From Candidatus Nomurabacteria bacterium (GTDB lineage Bacteria > Patescibacteriota > Minisyncoccia > Phycocordibacterales > UBA9973): 10,621 nt of DNA. Positions 1-6,275 of the stretch are shown piece after piece. The notes under the pieces are model-generated. The model was not told where the DNA came from. It worked only from the letters and a program-made list of their open reading frames with translations, and did no database searches. The stretch covers positions 1-10,621 of the forward strand of contig JAHFNP010000018.1 of NCBI GenBank assembly GCA_023267245.1, read 5' to 3'. The position numbers and the translations under genes are program-made. Within the stretch, counting starts at the first letter, position 1. The number at the start of each line of letters is the position of its first letter.

Positions 1-208
1 GAAAAATGTTTTTTTTGCCGTTGGTGTCATAATACACACTAACAACACATCGGGGTTTTTTAATATTTCTTTTTTGATACCCATTATCAATTGAAGATAA
101 AACATACAGTGAGTTATATTTGGATGGTAATAGATCGTATTCAATTAATGCTGTAATAAGAAGGTTTAAGCTAACTTTTGCGACTTTAGCAATATTAATC
201 AGTTGCAC
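1..208 (-). CDS. Unrecognised protein, N-terminal part only (gene runs off the left edge)
   Basis: An open frame of 69 codons begins with GTG at 208 and continues without a stop to the window edge. It reads MQLINIAKVAKVSLNLLITA, then a stretch containing EYDLLPSKYNSLYVLSS, and later VVSVYYDTNGKKNIF at the edge. I do not recognise a family. It lies 35 bases downstream of the cas2-like gene on the same strand, so it is probably co-transcribed with the cas genes, but nothing visible proves a CRISPR role. A strong AAGGAGG (211-217) lies just upstream, only 2 bases from the GTG, which is too close. A CTG codon at 200-202 (MINIAKVAKV...) is spaced 8 bases from it and may be the real start. The base composition is AT-rich like the cas2-like gene. 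Confidence 0.55.
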   Translation of the reverse strand, partial: MQLINIAKVAKVSLNLLITALIEYDLLPSKYNSLYVLSSIDNGYQKRNIKKPRCVVSVYYDTNGKKNIF

Positions 209-210
209 AA

Positions 211-217
211 CCTCCTT
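211..217 (-). promoter_or_regulatory. Strong Shine-Dalgarno sequence for the leftmost gene
   Basis: The minus strand reads AAGGAGG here, a near-perfect ribosome binding site. It is the only clear one I find before any gene in the window. It is 2 bases from the GTG at 206-208 and 8 bases from the CTG at 200-202, so by spacing it favours the CTG as start. Confidence 0.5.
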
Positions 218-223
218 TTTGCG

Positions 224-233
224 ACACTAGTGT
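224..233. repeat. 10-bp perfect palindrome between cas2-like gene and next gene
   Basis: ACACTAGTGT is self-complementary and sits in the 35-base gap between the cas2-like stop and the next reading frame, just before the Shine-Dalgarno site. It could be an operator or a small hairpin; ten bases alone could also be chance. Confidence 0.3.
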
Positions 234-243
234 GCAGGAGCCT

Positions 244-597
244 TTATTTATTGTGTTTCTTGATATTTCTCTTGTTTTGATCCAAGTCCATTGGTATTTG
301 GATAAGTTCAAAATTTGAACTATAGTCTAACTTTTCTTTTGTTACATTATCTATTTTCATATCATCATAGCAAGATTGGCAAATTCTGCTAAAAAATACT
401 TTTTCAGTTTTTCTAGTGAATTCCTTTTTAAATTTGTTAGAAATTTCTCTTTCCTCTTTTGGATATAATTTACCAATACTAAGATTTGATAATATTGGAT
501 TAAGGCCGTAATCCTTGCACCATGTTATAGCTTTTTGATGACGGCGTGAATTGCGTGTTTGCCATCCTATGGTAATAACTGCCTCAAAGTTATTCAT
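244..597 (-). CDS. cas2: Cas2-like CRISPR adaptation protein lacking the usual catalytic aspartate
   Basis: The protein is 117 residues from ATG 597, within the Cas2 size range with a somewhat long tail. The layout follows Cas2: a first strand (EAVITIGWQ), a basic helix (RNSRRHQKAITWCKDYGL), a second strand ending in SIGKLYPKEE, a helix, then KVFFSRICQSC, matching the strand and CxxC ending seen in many Cas2 proteins. Cas2 bridges two Cas1 dimers in the spacer-integration complex. The aspartate at the end of strand 1 (normally YDI or YDV) is replaced by IGW, so nuclease activity is not expected; in E. coli the Cas2 active site is dispensable for acquisition. The ATG overlaps the cas1 stop by 8 bases, implying translational coupling. 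A TTG at 618 would add seven residues; the ATG is preferred. The assignment rests on motif layout and position after cas1. Confidence 0.75.
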   Translation of the reverse strand: MNNFEAVITIGWQTRNSRRHQKAITWCKDYGLNPILSNLSIGKLYPKEEREISNKFKKEFTRKTEKVFFSRICQSCYDDMKIDNVTKEKLDYSSNFELIQIPMDLDQNKRNIKKHNK

Positions 598-1606
598 ATT
601 TAGTAAGAAGTTTTGCAATACTAAAAGGTTGATAATGTTTTTCTTTATCCAAAAAGTGACGAGCTAAAGCTTGCACTTGATTCTTTATTATATCTTCGAG
701 TGTGTAATTTTTACCCCGCCAGACAGTTGTTTCGGATAAGCGAGTTTTCTTAACAGCTTTGACTACAACAGCCTTACCTTCGGCAGATAATTGATATTGC
801 CCGTGGCCAACTTGTTCAAAATGATTTTTCTTATTCAATTTTTTTTCAACAAAAAGAGGAAAAATTACGGAATCGACGACTGGGACACGAAATTCCTCAA
901 TGAGATCATAAACAAGAGCCATTTTGCCGTATCGTTCAACATGATAAAGCCCAAGATACGGATCAAGGCCGATGTATAGGCATTGTTTCTCAACTTCATT
1001 GCGCAGTATTGCATAAGCATAATTAAAAGCGCTATTAAATGGATCTCTGCCCTGAGGTTTTCTTCCTGGAAACTTATATAGTTTTTTAAGGCCGAAGAAA
1101 TATCGATCGGCAATATATCCTTCGATGCCTAGAAGCTGTTCTTTGCTTTTTTCAGACACAGGCAAGCGATCAATGGTGTCAAAAATTGTTTGAGCTTGGA
1201 GAAGCTCTTTGCTAAAATCTTTTTTATAAATATATCCGAGATATCTGAGATATTCAATTTGATTTGCACATTTCCCCCTTACGAACTCCTTTGCGATATC
1301 AAAGGATTTTTCAACTGACACTGATGTTTCCAACTGAGCTCTGCGGAGGGTAGCTAGTCCTTTCGGTTCGCTTGAAAAAAATCGGCCGACCGGTTTCCCG
1401 AACGAGCCCAGATAGACGATGTCAACATCATACTTAAGGGCCAATTGTACGGCATGCGTTGTAAGAGATGCAGGCCTAAGAATGATAATTTTACTTATTC
1501 GGCGAGCAGGATATTCTTTTTTCTCCTTTATGTTGGGGAATGAAAGCACAATTCGCTCTCCGCTAGATCCGATTTTTGTACCATAAGTATCAATAAATAA
1601 ATCCAT
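590..1606 (-). CDS. cas1: CRISPR-associated endonuclease/integrase Cas1
   Basis: The protein is 338 residues, full length for Cas1. Cas1 is the metal-dependent integrase that inserts new spacers into a CRISPR array together with Cas2. The N-terminal beta domain (about 1-80) has the familiar YPARRISKIIIL and YDVDIVYLGSFGKPVGR segments. The C-terminal helical domain has all the catalytic residues: Glu162 in GIEGYIADRYF, His222 in LGLYHVERYG and Asp234 in LVYDLIEEFR, so it should be active. ATG 1606 gives the standard start MDLFIDTYGT; a TTG at 1636 would add ten unlikely residues. No Shine-Dalgarno site is visible. The sequence style is close to Cas1 of archaeal type I/III and some CPR systems, but a subtype cannot be set because no effector, cas4 or array is in view. 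It is first in a leftward cas1-cas2-unknown gene cluster starting next to a tRNA gene. Confidence 0.95.
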   Translation of the reverse strand: MDLFIDTYGTKIGSSGERIVLSFPNIKEKKEYPARRISKIIILRPASLTTHAVQLALKYDVDIVYLGSFGKPVGRFFSSEPKGLATLRRAQLETSVSVEKSFDIAKEFVRGKCANQIEYLRYLGYIYKKDFSKELLQAQTIFDTIDRLPVSEKSKEQLLGIEGYIADRYFFGLKKLYKFPGRKPQGRDPFNSAFNYAYAILRNEVEKQCLYIGLDPYLGLYHVERYGKMALVYDLIEEFRVPVVDSVIFPLFVEKKLNKKNHFEQVGHGQYQLSAEGKAVVVKAVKKTRLSETTVWRGKNYTLEDIIKNQVQALARHFLDKEKHYQPFSIAKLLTKYE

Positions 1607-1786
1607 ATAATATATGTTAATTATTAATAAACTCAACTATATTTTTGCATAATTTAATATTAAAAGTCAATTAAGCATAGTAATATGCATGGAGGTAACT
1701 ATTATTGACTTATTTTATTTGGCTATGATATTATCTCGCCAGTACAAATTAGTGCCTTGAAATAAGATCATTATTTTTTCTAAGTG

Positions 1787-1859
1787 AGCCGGCACGAGGG
1801 TTCGAACCCCGGACATCCACTTTACAAAAGTGGCGCTCTACCAACTGAGCTATGCCGGC
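1787..1859 (-). tRNA. tRNA-Thr (anticodon TGT)
   Basis: The minus strand folds as a full cloverleaf of 73 bases: acceptor GCCGGCA pairing with TGCCGGC, D-arm GCTC/GAGC, anticodon stem CCACT/AGTGG with loop TTTGTAA (anticodon TGT, decoding ACA), and T-arm CGGGG-TTCGAAC-CCTCG with one G-T pair. The discriminator is T and CCA is not encoded (TCAC follows), so the tail must be added enzymatically. The cas1 module begins 180 bases past its 3' end. Confidence 0.95.
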
Positions 1860-1915
1860 AATATTATTAATTTATTAAAACAACCGATTCTTTTATTCTA
1901 GCGTATACCTACCAA

Positions 1916-1931
1916 TCCGCCAGCTGGCGGA
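1916..1931. repeat. 16-bp perfect palindrome TCCGCCAGCTGGCGGA
   Basis: This GC-rich self-complementary block stands out in AT-rich sequence between the tRNA-Thr gene and the end of the rpsB operon. It can form a stable hairpin or cruciform. No run of T follows it on either strand, so it is not a typical intrinsic terminator, though it could still act as a 3' stabiliser or weak terminator for the rpsB-tsf transcript. It may be a member of a dispersed palindrome family. Confidence 0.55.
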
Positions 1932-1973
1932 AGCTATCCTTACACTGGCACTTAACTATCCTAGCATAATCTT

Positions 1974-2402
1974 TTATTTTTCAATATTCTCCATCTCCTC
2001 TTTCTTGATCTGCTCGCTCATTGTCTTGAGTTTCGATTTATAATCGCTGATGTTCTGTATGAAGCCTGAAACAGTCGGATTGGCTTTTCTTTTTGCCTTA
2101 ATCTTGCCGGCCCAATCATGTATTTTAGGCATCAGGATTTCTTTTTCTTTTCTGACAAAATAAACAGATTTGATCCAGACCTTAAGAAGGAAAAGGACAG
2201 CTAATCGAAGACCTTTTATTGAATACAATTCAATATTCATTTTCAATGACTTAAAATTAAGATCATCGGGCCAAAACATTTCCGCTTCATTAAAATGTTG
2301 CGGAGCGGCGATCTTGCCTTGTCGAATCATGATGATTTTATACGAAAGCATACCGATTATCAAAACAAGGGATATAGAAAAGAATAGTATTGTAGTCAAC
2401 AT
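1974..2402 (-). CDS. Small membrane-anchored protein of unknown function in the rpsB-tsf operon
   Basis: The 142-residue protein has one clear N-terminal membrane segment (about residues 2-24, TTILFFSISLVLIIGMLSY) and a second hydrophobic stretch (about 64-83, LRLAVLFLLKVWIKSVYFV) that is shorter and flanked by basic residues. The C-terminal third is charged and rich in lysine and glutamate (KAKRKANP, then KSKLKTMSEQIKKEE), probably a helical cytoplasmic or external tail. I recognise no family. It starts 9 bases after the tsf stop and is the last gene of that leftward operon. No Shine-Dalgarno site is seen. The gene looks real from its position, typical membrane layout and lack of a better frame on either strand. 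Confidence 0.75.
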   Translation of the reverse strand: MLTTILFFSISLVLIIGMLSYKIIMIRQGKIAAPQHFNEAEMFWPDDLNFKSLKMNIELYSIKGLRLAVLFLLKVWIKSVYFVRKEKEILMPKIHDWAGKIKAKRKANPTVSGFIQNISDYKSKLKTMSEQIKKEEMENIEK

Positions 2403-2411
2403 AATAATTAT

Positions 2412-3188
2412 TTAGTCTGTTACGCTAAATCGAACGAAGCTCACGATGGAAGCTTTGTTTTGCTCAAGAAGATTTTTGATTGTTGTATCAGGATTCTTGA
2501 TAAAGGATTGCTCCAACAAAGTTTTTTCTTTAAAGTAGTCGTTTATTTTGCCTTGCAGCATTTTCTCTTTTATTTCAGCCGGCTTGTTTGATTCCTCGAC
2601 TTCTTTCTTGAATATATCCTTGACCGCCTCAACCATATCGTTGTCGACATTGTCGCGGCTGATGAATTCAGGCTTCATGGCGGCGATGTGCATGGAGATA
2701 TCCTTGGCAAGCTCAGGTGTGCCGCCGGAGAGGGAAGTTATGACACCGGACTTACCACTATGGACATAAGTGCCCAAATTTTCTCCTTCTACTTCTATGA
2801 TTTTATTTAATTGGATATTTTCACCGATTTTTTGGATGATCGGATTGATCAGATCCGGAGCGGCGGCCTTGGCCTTATCTGCTCCCTCAGCGACAGCCTG
2901 ATCTGCAATAGCCTCAGCAAGCGATATGAAGTCCTGGTTTTTAGCAACGAAGTCAGTTTCGCAGTTCAATATCACGGCGGTCGCTTTTTTGCCGCTAGTT
3001 TTTACGACGACGAGTCCATCATAAGTCTCTCGGCCGGCTTTTTTGCCGGCTATCTCAGAGCTCTTTTTCTTGAGTATAAGCAAAGCCTTGTCCATATCGC
3101 CTTCGGCTTCCTCAAGAGCCTTTTTGCACTGCATTACTGAAATACCGGTTTTGTCGCGGAGTTCTTTTATTTGTTCAGTTGTGATCAT
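2412..3188 (-). CDS. tsf: Translation elongation factor Ts
   Basis: EF-Ts exchanges GDP for GTP on EF-Tu in the cytoplasm. At 258 residues it is slightly shorter than the E. coli protein (about 283). The N-terminal UBA-like domain is present (TTEQIKELRDKTGISVMQCKKALEEAEGD, first 31 residues), followed by the signature TDFVAKN at residues 78-84, which inserts next to the EF-Tu Mg site. The core then has HIAAMKPEFISRD and the C-terminal coiled-coil element ending in LLEQSFIKNPD. The gene follows rpsB by only 2 bases, the standard rpsB-tsf pairing. Upstream sequence is A/T-rich without a Shine-Dalgarno site. Identity is secure. Confidence 0.97.
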   Translation of the reverse strand: MITTEQIKELRDKTGISVMQCKKALEEAEGDMDKALLILKKKSSEIAGKKAGRETYDGLVVVKTSGKKATAVILNCETDFVAKNQDFISLAEAIADQAVAEGADKAKAAAPDLINPIIQKIGENIQLNKIIEVEGENLGTYVHSGKSGVITSLSGGTPELAKDISMHIAAMKPEFISRDNVDNDMVEAVKDIFKKEVEESNKPAEIKEKMLQGKINDYFKEKTLLEQSFIKNPDTTIKNLLEQNKASIVSFVRFSVTD

Positions 3189-3190
3189 AT

Positions 3191-3883
3191 TTATATTTTG
3201 TAAGCTTTAACTATTTCATTAGTGAAGTATTTTATACTTGAGCTTGAGCCGTCATTTCCAACGACAGGGTAATCGATGCTTTTGATGTTGGTATCGGTAT
3301 TTGATAATGAGATGACAGGAATACCGCTTTTCTTGGCTTCAGTCGCGGCAATGTGTTCCTTTTTTGAATCGATTATAAGCAATGCGTCCGGAGCCTTTTC
3401 AAGATTTGAAATGCCGCCGAAATAGTTTTCGAGTTTGATTATTTCTCGGTCAATCATAAGTCTTTCCTTTTTGGTATATTTGTCGAGCTCGCCTTTTTCT
3501 TTTTTACTTCTTAGATCATTGTACTTGGCAATTCTTTTTTTGATTTCCGGGAAGTTAGTCAAGATGCCTCCGATCCAGCGTTCTGTCACATACGGCATAT
3601 CAAGCAGAGTGGCTGCTTCTAGAATTATTTTTTTAGCTTCAGGCTTTGTTCCGACGAAAAGAATCTTTTTATTCTCCTTGGCAAGCTTGGCGATAAACTC
3701 TTTTGCTTTATCTAAAAGCTCACTGATTTTTTCCGGATCAATAATATCGACTTTGTTTTTGGTTGCGATAATAAAAGGCGCGGTCGAAGGGTGTCGGCGG
3801 CTTTTACTGTAGCCGAAATGCACACCCGCCTTGACCATCGCTTCAGAAAGATTGTTTTTTGTATCGTTTGTATCATTAGTCAT
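3191..3883 (-). CDS. rpsB: 30S ribosomal protein S2
   Basis: S2 is a late-binding protein at the head-body junction of the 30S subunit. The product is 230 residues, close to the usual 240. The hallmark RWIGGILTNF is at residues 102-111, and the C-terminal half has APDALLIIDSKKEHIAATEAKKSGIPVISLSNTDT-type sequence, the standard S2 fold. The usual N-terminal motif with a Trp (RRWNPKM) is changed to SRRHPSTAPFI, showing divergence. It is the first gene of rpsB-tsf-membrane protein. A good promoter lies directly upstream (3893-3921) and predicts a leader of only about 3 bases, which agrees with the lack of a Shine-Dalgarno site. Confidence 0.97.
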   Translation of the reverse strand: MTNDTNDTKNNLSEAMVKAGVHFGYSKSRRHPSTAPFIIATKNKVDIIDPEKISELLDKAKEFIAKLAKENKKILFVGTKPEAKKIILEAATLLDMPYVTERWIGGILTNFPEIKKRIAKYNDLRSKKEKGELDKYTKKERLMIDREIIKLENYFGGISNLEKAPDALLIIDSKKEHIAATEAKKSGIPVISLSNTDTNIKSIDYPVVGNDGSSSSIKYFTNEIVKAYKI

Positions 3884-3892
3884 ATGCGGAAA

Positions 3893-3921
3893 ATATTAGC
3901 AAAAAAGCTTTAAAATTGCAA
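3893..3921 (-). promoter_or_regulatory. Predicted sigma70-type promoter for rpsB-tsf
   Basis: On the minus strand TTGCAA (3916-3921) is followed after exactly 17 bases by TAATAT (3893-3898). Transcription would start near 3886, about 3 bases before the rpsB ATG at 3883, giving a nearly leaderless mRNA. Confidence 0.6.
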
Positions 3922-3932
3922 ATCATATACTT

Positions 3933-3959
3933 TTGACTGATTAAGCTTTTTACTATAGT
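3933..3959 (+). promoter_or_regulatory. Possible promoter for proS
   Basis: TTGACT (3933-3938) and TATAGT (3954-3959) are spaced by 15 bases, two shorter than ideal. The start would fall near 3966, about 3 bases before the proS ATG. It is back to back with the rpsB promoter in an 85-base gap. Confidence 0.4.
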
Positions 3960-3968
3960 ATTGAAACT

Positions 3969-5213
3969 ATGTTGCAATCAGCGCTTTTTACCAAAACACG
4001 CAAGGAAATCCCAGCCGATGAAGTTTCCAAAAATGCCATTCTTTTGATCAAGGCTTCTTTTGTAAATAAAGAAATGGCCGGTGTTTATTCTTATCTTCCT
4101 CTCGGACTACGGGTCATTAAAAAAATTGAAGCAATCATTAGAGACGAAATGAACAAAGCCGGCGGACAAGAAGTGCTCATGTCCGTTTTTCATCCGAAAG
4201 AAAATTGGGAAAAGACCGGACGATGGAATTCGATGGATGATCTTTACAAGGTTAAAGATTCCAGCGACAGGGAAGTCGCCCTCGGGCCGACGCATGAAGA
4301 GATGGTTGTACCGCTTGTTCAGCAATATGTAAATTCTTATCGTGATCTGCCGTTATCGGTTTATCAGATTCAGAATAAATTCCGAATGGAGCTCCGCGCC
4401 AAGTCGGGTATTTTGCGCGGGCGGGAATTTATAATGAAAGACATGTACTCTTTCCATAAAGATGAAGAAGATCTGAAAAATTATTATGAAAAGATGCAGG
4501 TTGTTTACAAAAATATTTATGATCGAGTCGGTATCGGCCATCAGACCTATATGACTTTTGCTTCCGGTGGCAGCTTTTCTAAATTCTCGCATGAATTTCA
4601 GACAGTCACAGAAGCCGGTGAAGATACTATATATATAGATGAAGAAAAGGGCATTGCCGTCAATAAGGAAGTTTTGAACGACGAAGTTTTGGCTGAGCTT
4701 GGAATCGACCGATCAAAATTGGTTGAAAAGAAAGCCATAGAGGTCGGTAATATATTTGAACTCAAAACCAAATACAGCGCGCCTTTCGACATGGTTTACA
4801 AAAATGAGAACGATGAAAATATCACTATTATCATGGGTTGTTACGGTATGGGCGTCAGTCGTCTTATGGGAACGCTTGTAGAAGTTTGTTCAGATGACAA
4901 AGGTATTATTTGGCCGGAAGCCGTCGCGCCTTTCTTGATACATCTTCTGCCCCTTGGAGTTTCAGAGAATGTTTCAGAAGAAGCAAAAAAAATATATAAT
5001 GAGTTCTCTAAAAAGGGCTTTGAGGTCTTACTTGATGATAGAAGTTTAAATGCTGGAGAAAAATTTGCAGATGCTGACTTGATCGGTCTGCCGTATCGAG
5101 TCGTCGTGTCAGAACGAAGTCTGAAAGAAGGCGGAGTTGAAGTAAAAAGAAGGGCAGAGGAAAAAGGTGAGGTTATGGCGGTAGATAAGTTTATAGAAAT
5201 GTTGAAGGCTTAA
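3969..5213 (+). CDS. proS: Prolyl-tRNA synthetase, short form without the INS editing domain
   Basis: The enzyme charges tRNA-Pro with proline. The 414-residue class II synthetase shows PLGLRVIKKIE near 44-54, GPTHEE at 106-111, motif 2 (FRMELR...GILRGREFIMKDMYSFH, about 138-163), motif 3 (GCYGMGVSRLMG, 290-301) and a C-terminal anticodon-binding domain (about 320-414, with LLDDRSLNAGEKFADADLIG). Typical bacterial ProRS is about 570 residues because an editing domain of roughly 180 residues sits between motifs 2 and 3. Here only some 30 residues (about 224-256) take its place, so cis hydrolysis of Ala-tRNA-Pro is not expected. Such short forms are known in alphaproteobacteria and mitochondria. 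It is followed 15 bases later by mreB, probably in one transcript. Confidence 0.97.
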   Translation: MLQSALFTKTRKEIPADEVSKNAILLIKASFVNKEMAGVYSYLPLGLRVIKKIEAIIRDEMNKAGGQEVLMSVFHPKENWEKTGRWNSMDDLYKVKDSSDREVALGPTHEEMVVPLVQQYVNSYRDLPLSVYQIQNKFRMELRAKSGILRGREFIMKDMYSFHKDEEDLKNYYEKMQVVYKNIYDRVGIGHQTYMTFASGGSFSKFSHEFQTVTEAGEDTIYIDEEKGIAVNKEVLNDEVLAELGIDRSKLVEKKAIEVGNIFELKTKYSAPFDMVYKNENDENITIIMGCYGMGVSRLMGTLVEVCSDDKGIIWPEAVAPFLIHLLPLGVSENVSEEAKKIYNEFSKKGFEVLLDDRSLNAGEKFADADLIGLPYRVVVSERSLKEGGVEVKRRAEEKGEVMAVDKFIEMLKA

Positions 5214-5228
5214 AGCGCTGCAAATAAT

Positions 5229-6275
5229 ATGTTAAAAAAAATTTACGACTTATTTTCAAATGACATCGGGATCGATCTTGGTACAGCTAATACTTTGGTG
5301 TATCTTCGCGGCCACGGCATCGTCATAAACGAACCGTCAGTCGTCGCGGTCAATCAGAAGACGGGACAGATCGTCGCGGTCGGATTGCCGGCTCGAGAGA
5401 TGCTCGGCCGGACGCCGGCCCATATCAAAGCCATCCGGCCTCTGGTTGACGGAGTTATTTCTGATTTTGAAGTGACGGAAGAGATGCTTTCCTACCTCAT
5501 TAATAAGACTGAGAAAATATCTCCGAAATTCTTTCGCCCGAGAGTCGTTATCGGCGTGCCGTCTGGTGTGACAAATGTGGAGACTCGGGCTGTTTATGAC
5601 GCGGCTATAAGCGCCGGTGCGCGAGAAGTACATATTGTCGAAGAGCCGATGGCCGCGGCGATCGGTATCAGACTTCCGGTTAAAGAACCAGTCGGTTCGA
5701 TGATTATAGATATCGGCGGCGGAACAACCGACATCGCTTTGATTTCATTGGGCGGCATTGTCAGATCCAAAAATCTTAGAATTGCCGGAGATAAATTGAA
5801 CAGCGATATTGTGACTTATGTGCGTGATGAATTTAAGCTTTTGATCGGAGAGAAGACAGCTGAAGGAGTTAAGATCGCGATCGGTTCAGTCATCCACGGT
5901 AATACTATGGAAGTCGTGGTCCGCGGCCGAGATCTTGTCACAGGACTTCCAAGGGAAGTTATCGTGACTGATGGCGATGTGCGCGAGGCGATTTCTCATT
6001 CGATCAATAAATTAATCGACGGTATCAAAGAAGTTCTGGAGACTACACCGCCTGAAATTCTTTCGGATGTTATGCGCGGAGGGATAATTATCTCCGGTGG
6101 TGGCGCTTTGATCCAAGGGCTCGATATACTTTTGCAAAATATTCTTAGAATACCGGTATATATTGCGGACGATCCTCTTTCAGCTGTCGCACGCGGGACG
6201 GGTATTATTTTGGAAGATATTGTTGGATTTGCTGAGATTTTAATATCAAGCCAAGATGAATTACCCCCGAAATAA
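5229..6275 (+). CDS. mreB: Rod shape-determining protein MreB (actin-like)
   Basis: MreB forms membrane-bound filaments that direct cell-wall elongation. The 348-residue product has the whole actin-type nucleotide site: phosphate-1 loop DIGIDLGTANTLVY (12-25), connect-1 with PSGVTNVETRAV (111-122), EEPMAAAIG (138-146), phosphate-2 loop DIGGGTTDIALI (161-172), adenosine motif GGIIISGGGALIQG and connect-2 PLSAVARGTG near the C-terminus. The N-terminal MLKKIYDLFS is a plausible short amphipathic membrane-binding helix. Length is standard. It overlaps mreC by 20 bases, implying coupled translation. The start at 5229 has no Shine-Dalgarno site but fits the family. Confidence 0.97.
   Translation: MLKKIYDLFSNDIGIDLGTANTLVYLRGHGIVINEPSVVAVNQKTGQIVAVGLPAREMLGRTPAHIKAIRPLVDGVISDFEVTEEMLSYLINKTEKISPKFFRPRVVIGVPSGVTNVETRAVYDAAISAGAREVHIVEEPMAAAIGIRLPVKEPVGSMIIDIGGGTTDIALISLGGIVRSKNLRIAGDKLNSDIVTYVRDEFKLLIGEKTAEGVKIAIGSVIHGNTMEVVVRGRDLVTGLPREVIVTDGDVREAISHSINKLIDGIKEVLETTPPEILSDVMRGGIIISGGGALIQGLDILLQNILRIPVYIADDPLSAVARGTGIILEDIVGFAEILISSQDELPPK

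Noticed and set aside
1..243. Possible CRISPR array at the left edge
   Set aside because: No direct repeats with regular spacing are present; the region is an open reading frame plus a short gap.
791..1113. Short open frames on both strands within cas1
   Set aside because: cas1 is complete with all catalytic residues; the overlapping frames show no family features.
1675..1688. Small hairpin GCATA-GTAA-TATGC in the gap between tRNA-Thr and cas1
   Set aside because: A five-base stem in AT-rich DNA is weak; no clear cas1 promoter or terminator could be tied to it.
1706..1735. Plus-strand TTGACT and TATTAT boxes before the tRNA
   Set aside because: They point towards the antisense strand of the tRNA with an 18-base spacer and no plus-strand gene follows, so a chance match in AT-rich sequence is more likely.
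3033..3050. GCCGGC-TTTTTT-GCCGGC hairpin in tsf
   Set aside because: It codes for a normal lysine-rich part of EF-Ts (AGKKAG), so repeated codon use explains it.
2811..3140. Open frame of 109 codons on the plus strand opposite tsf (and similar frames opposite rpsB, proS, tgt and mreC)
   Set aside because: These are antisense shadows of highly conserved genes, with no recognisable domains.
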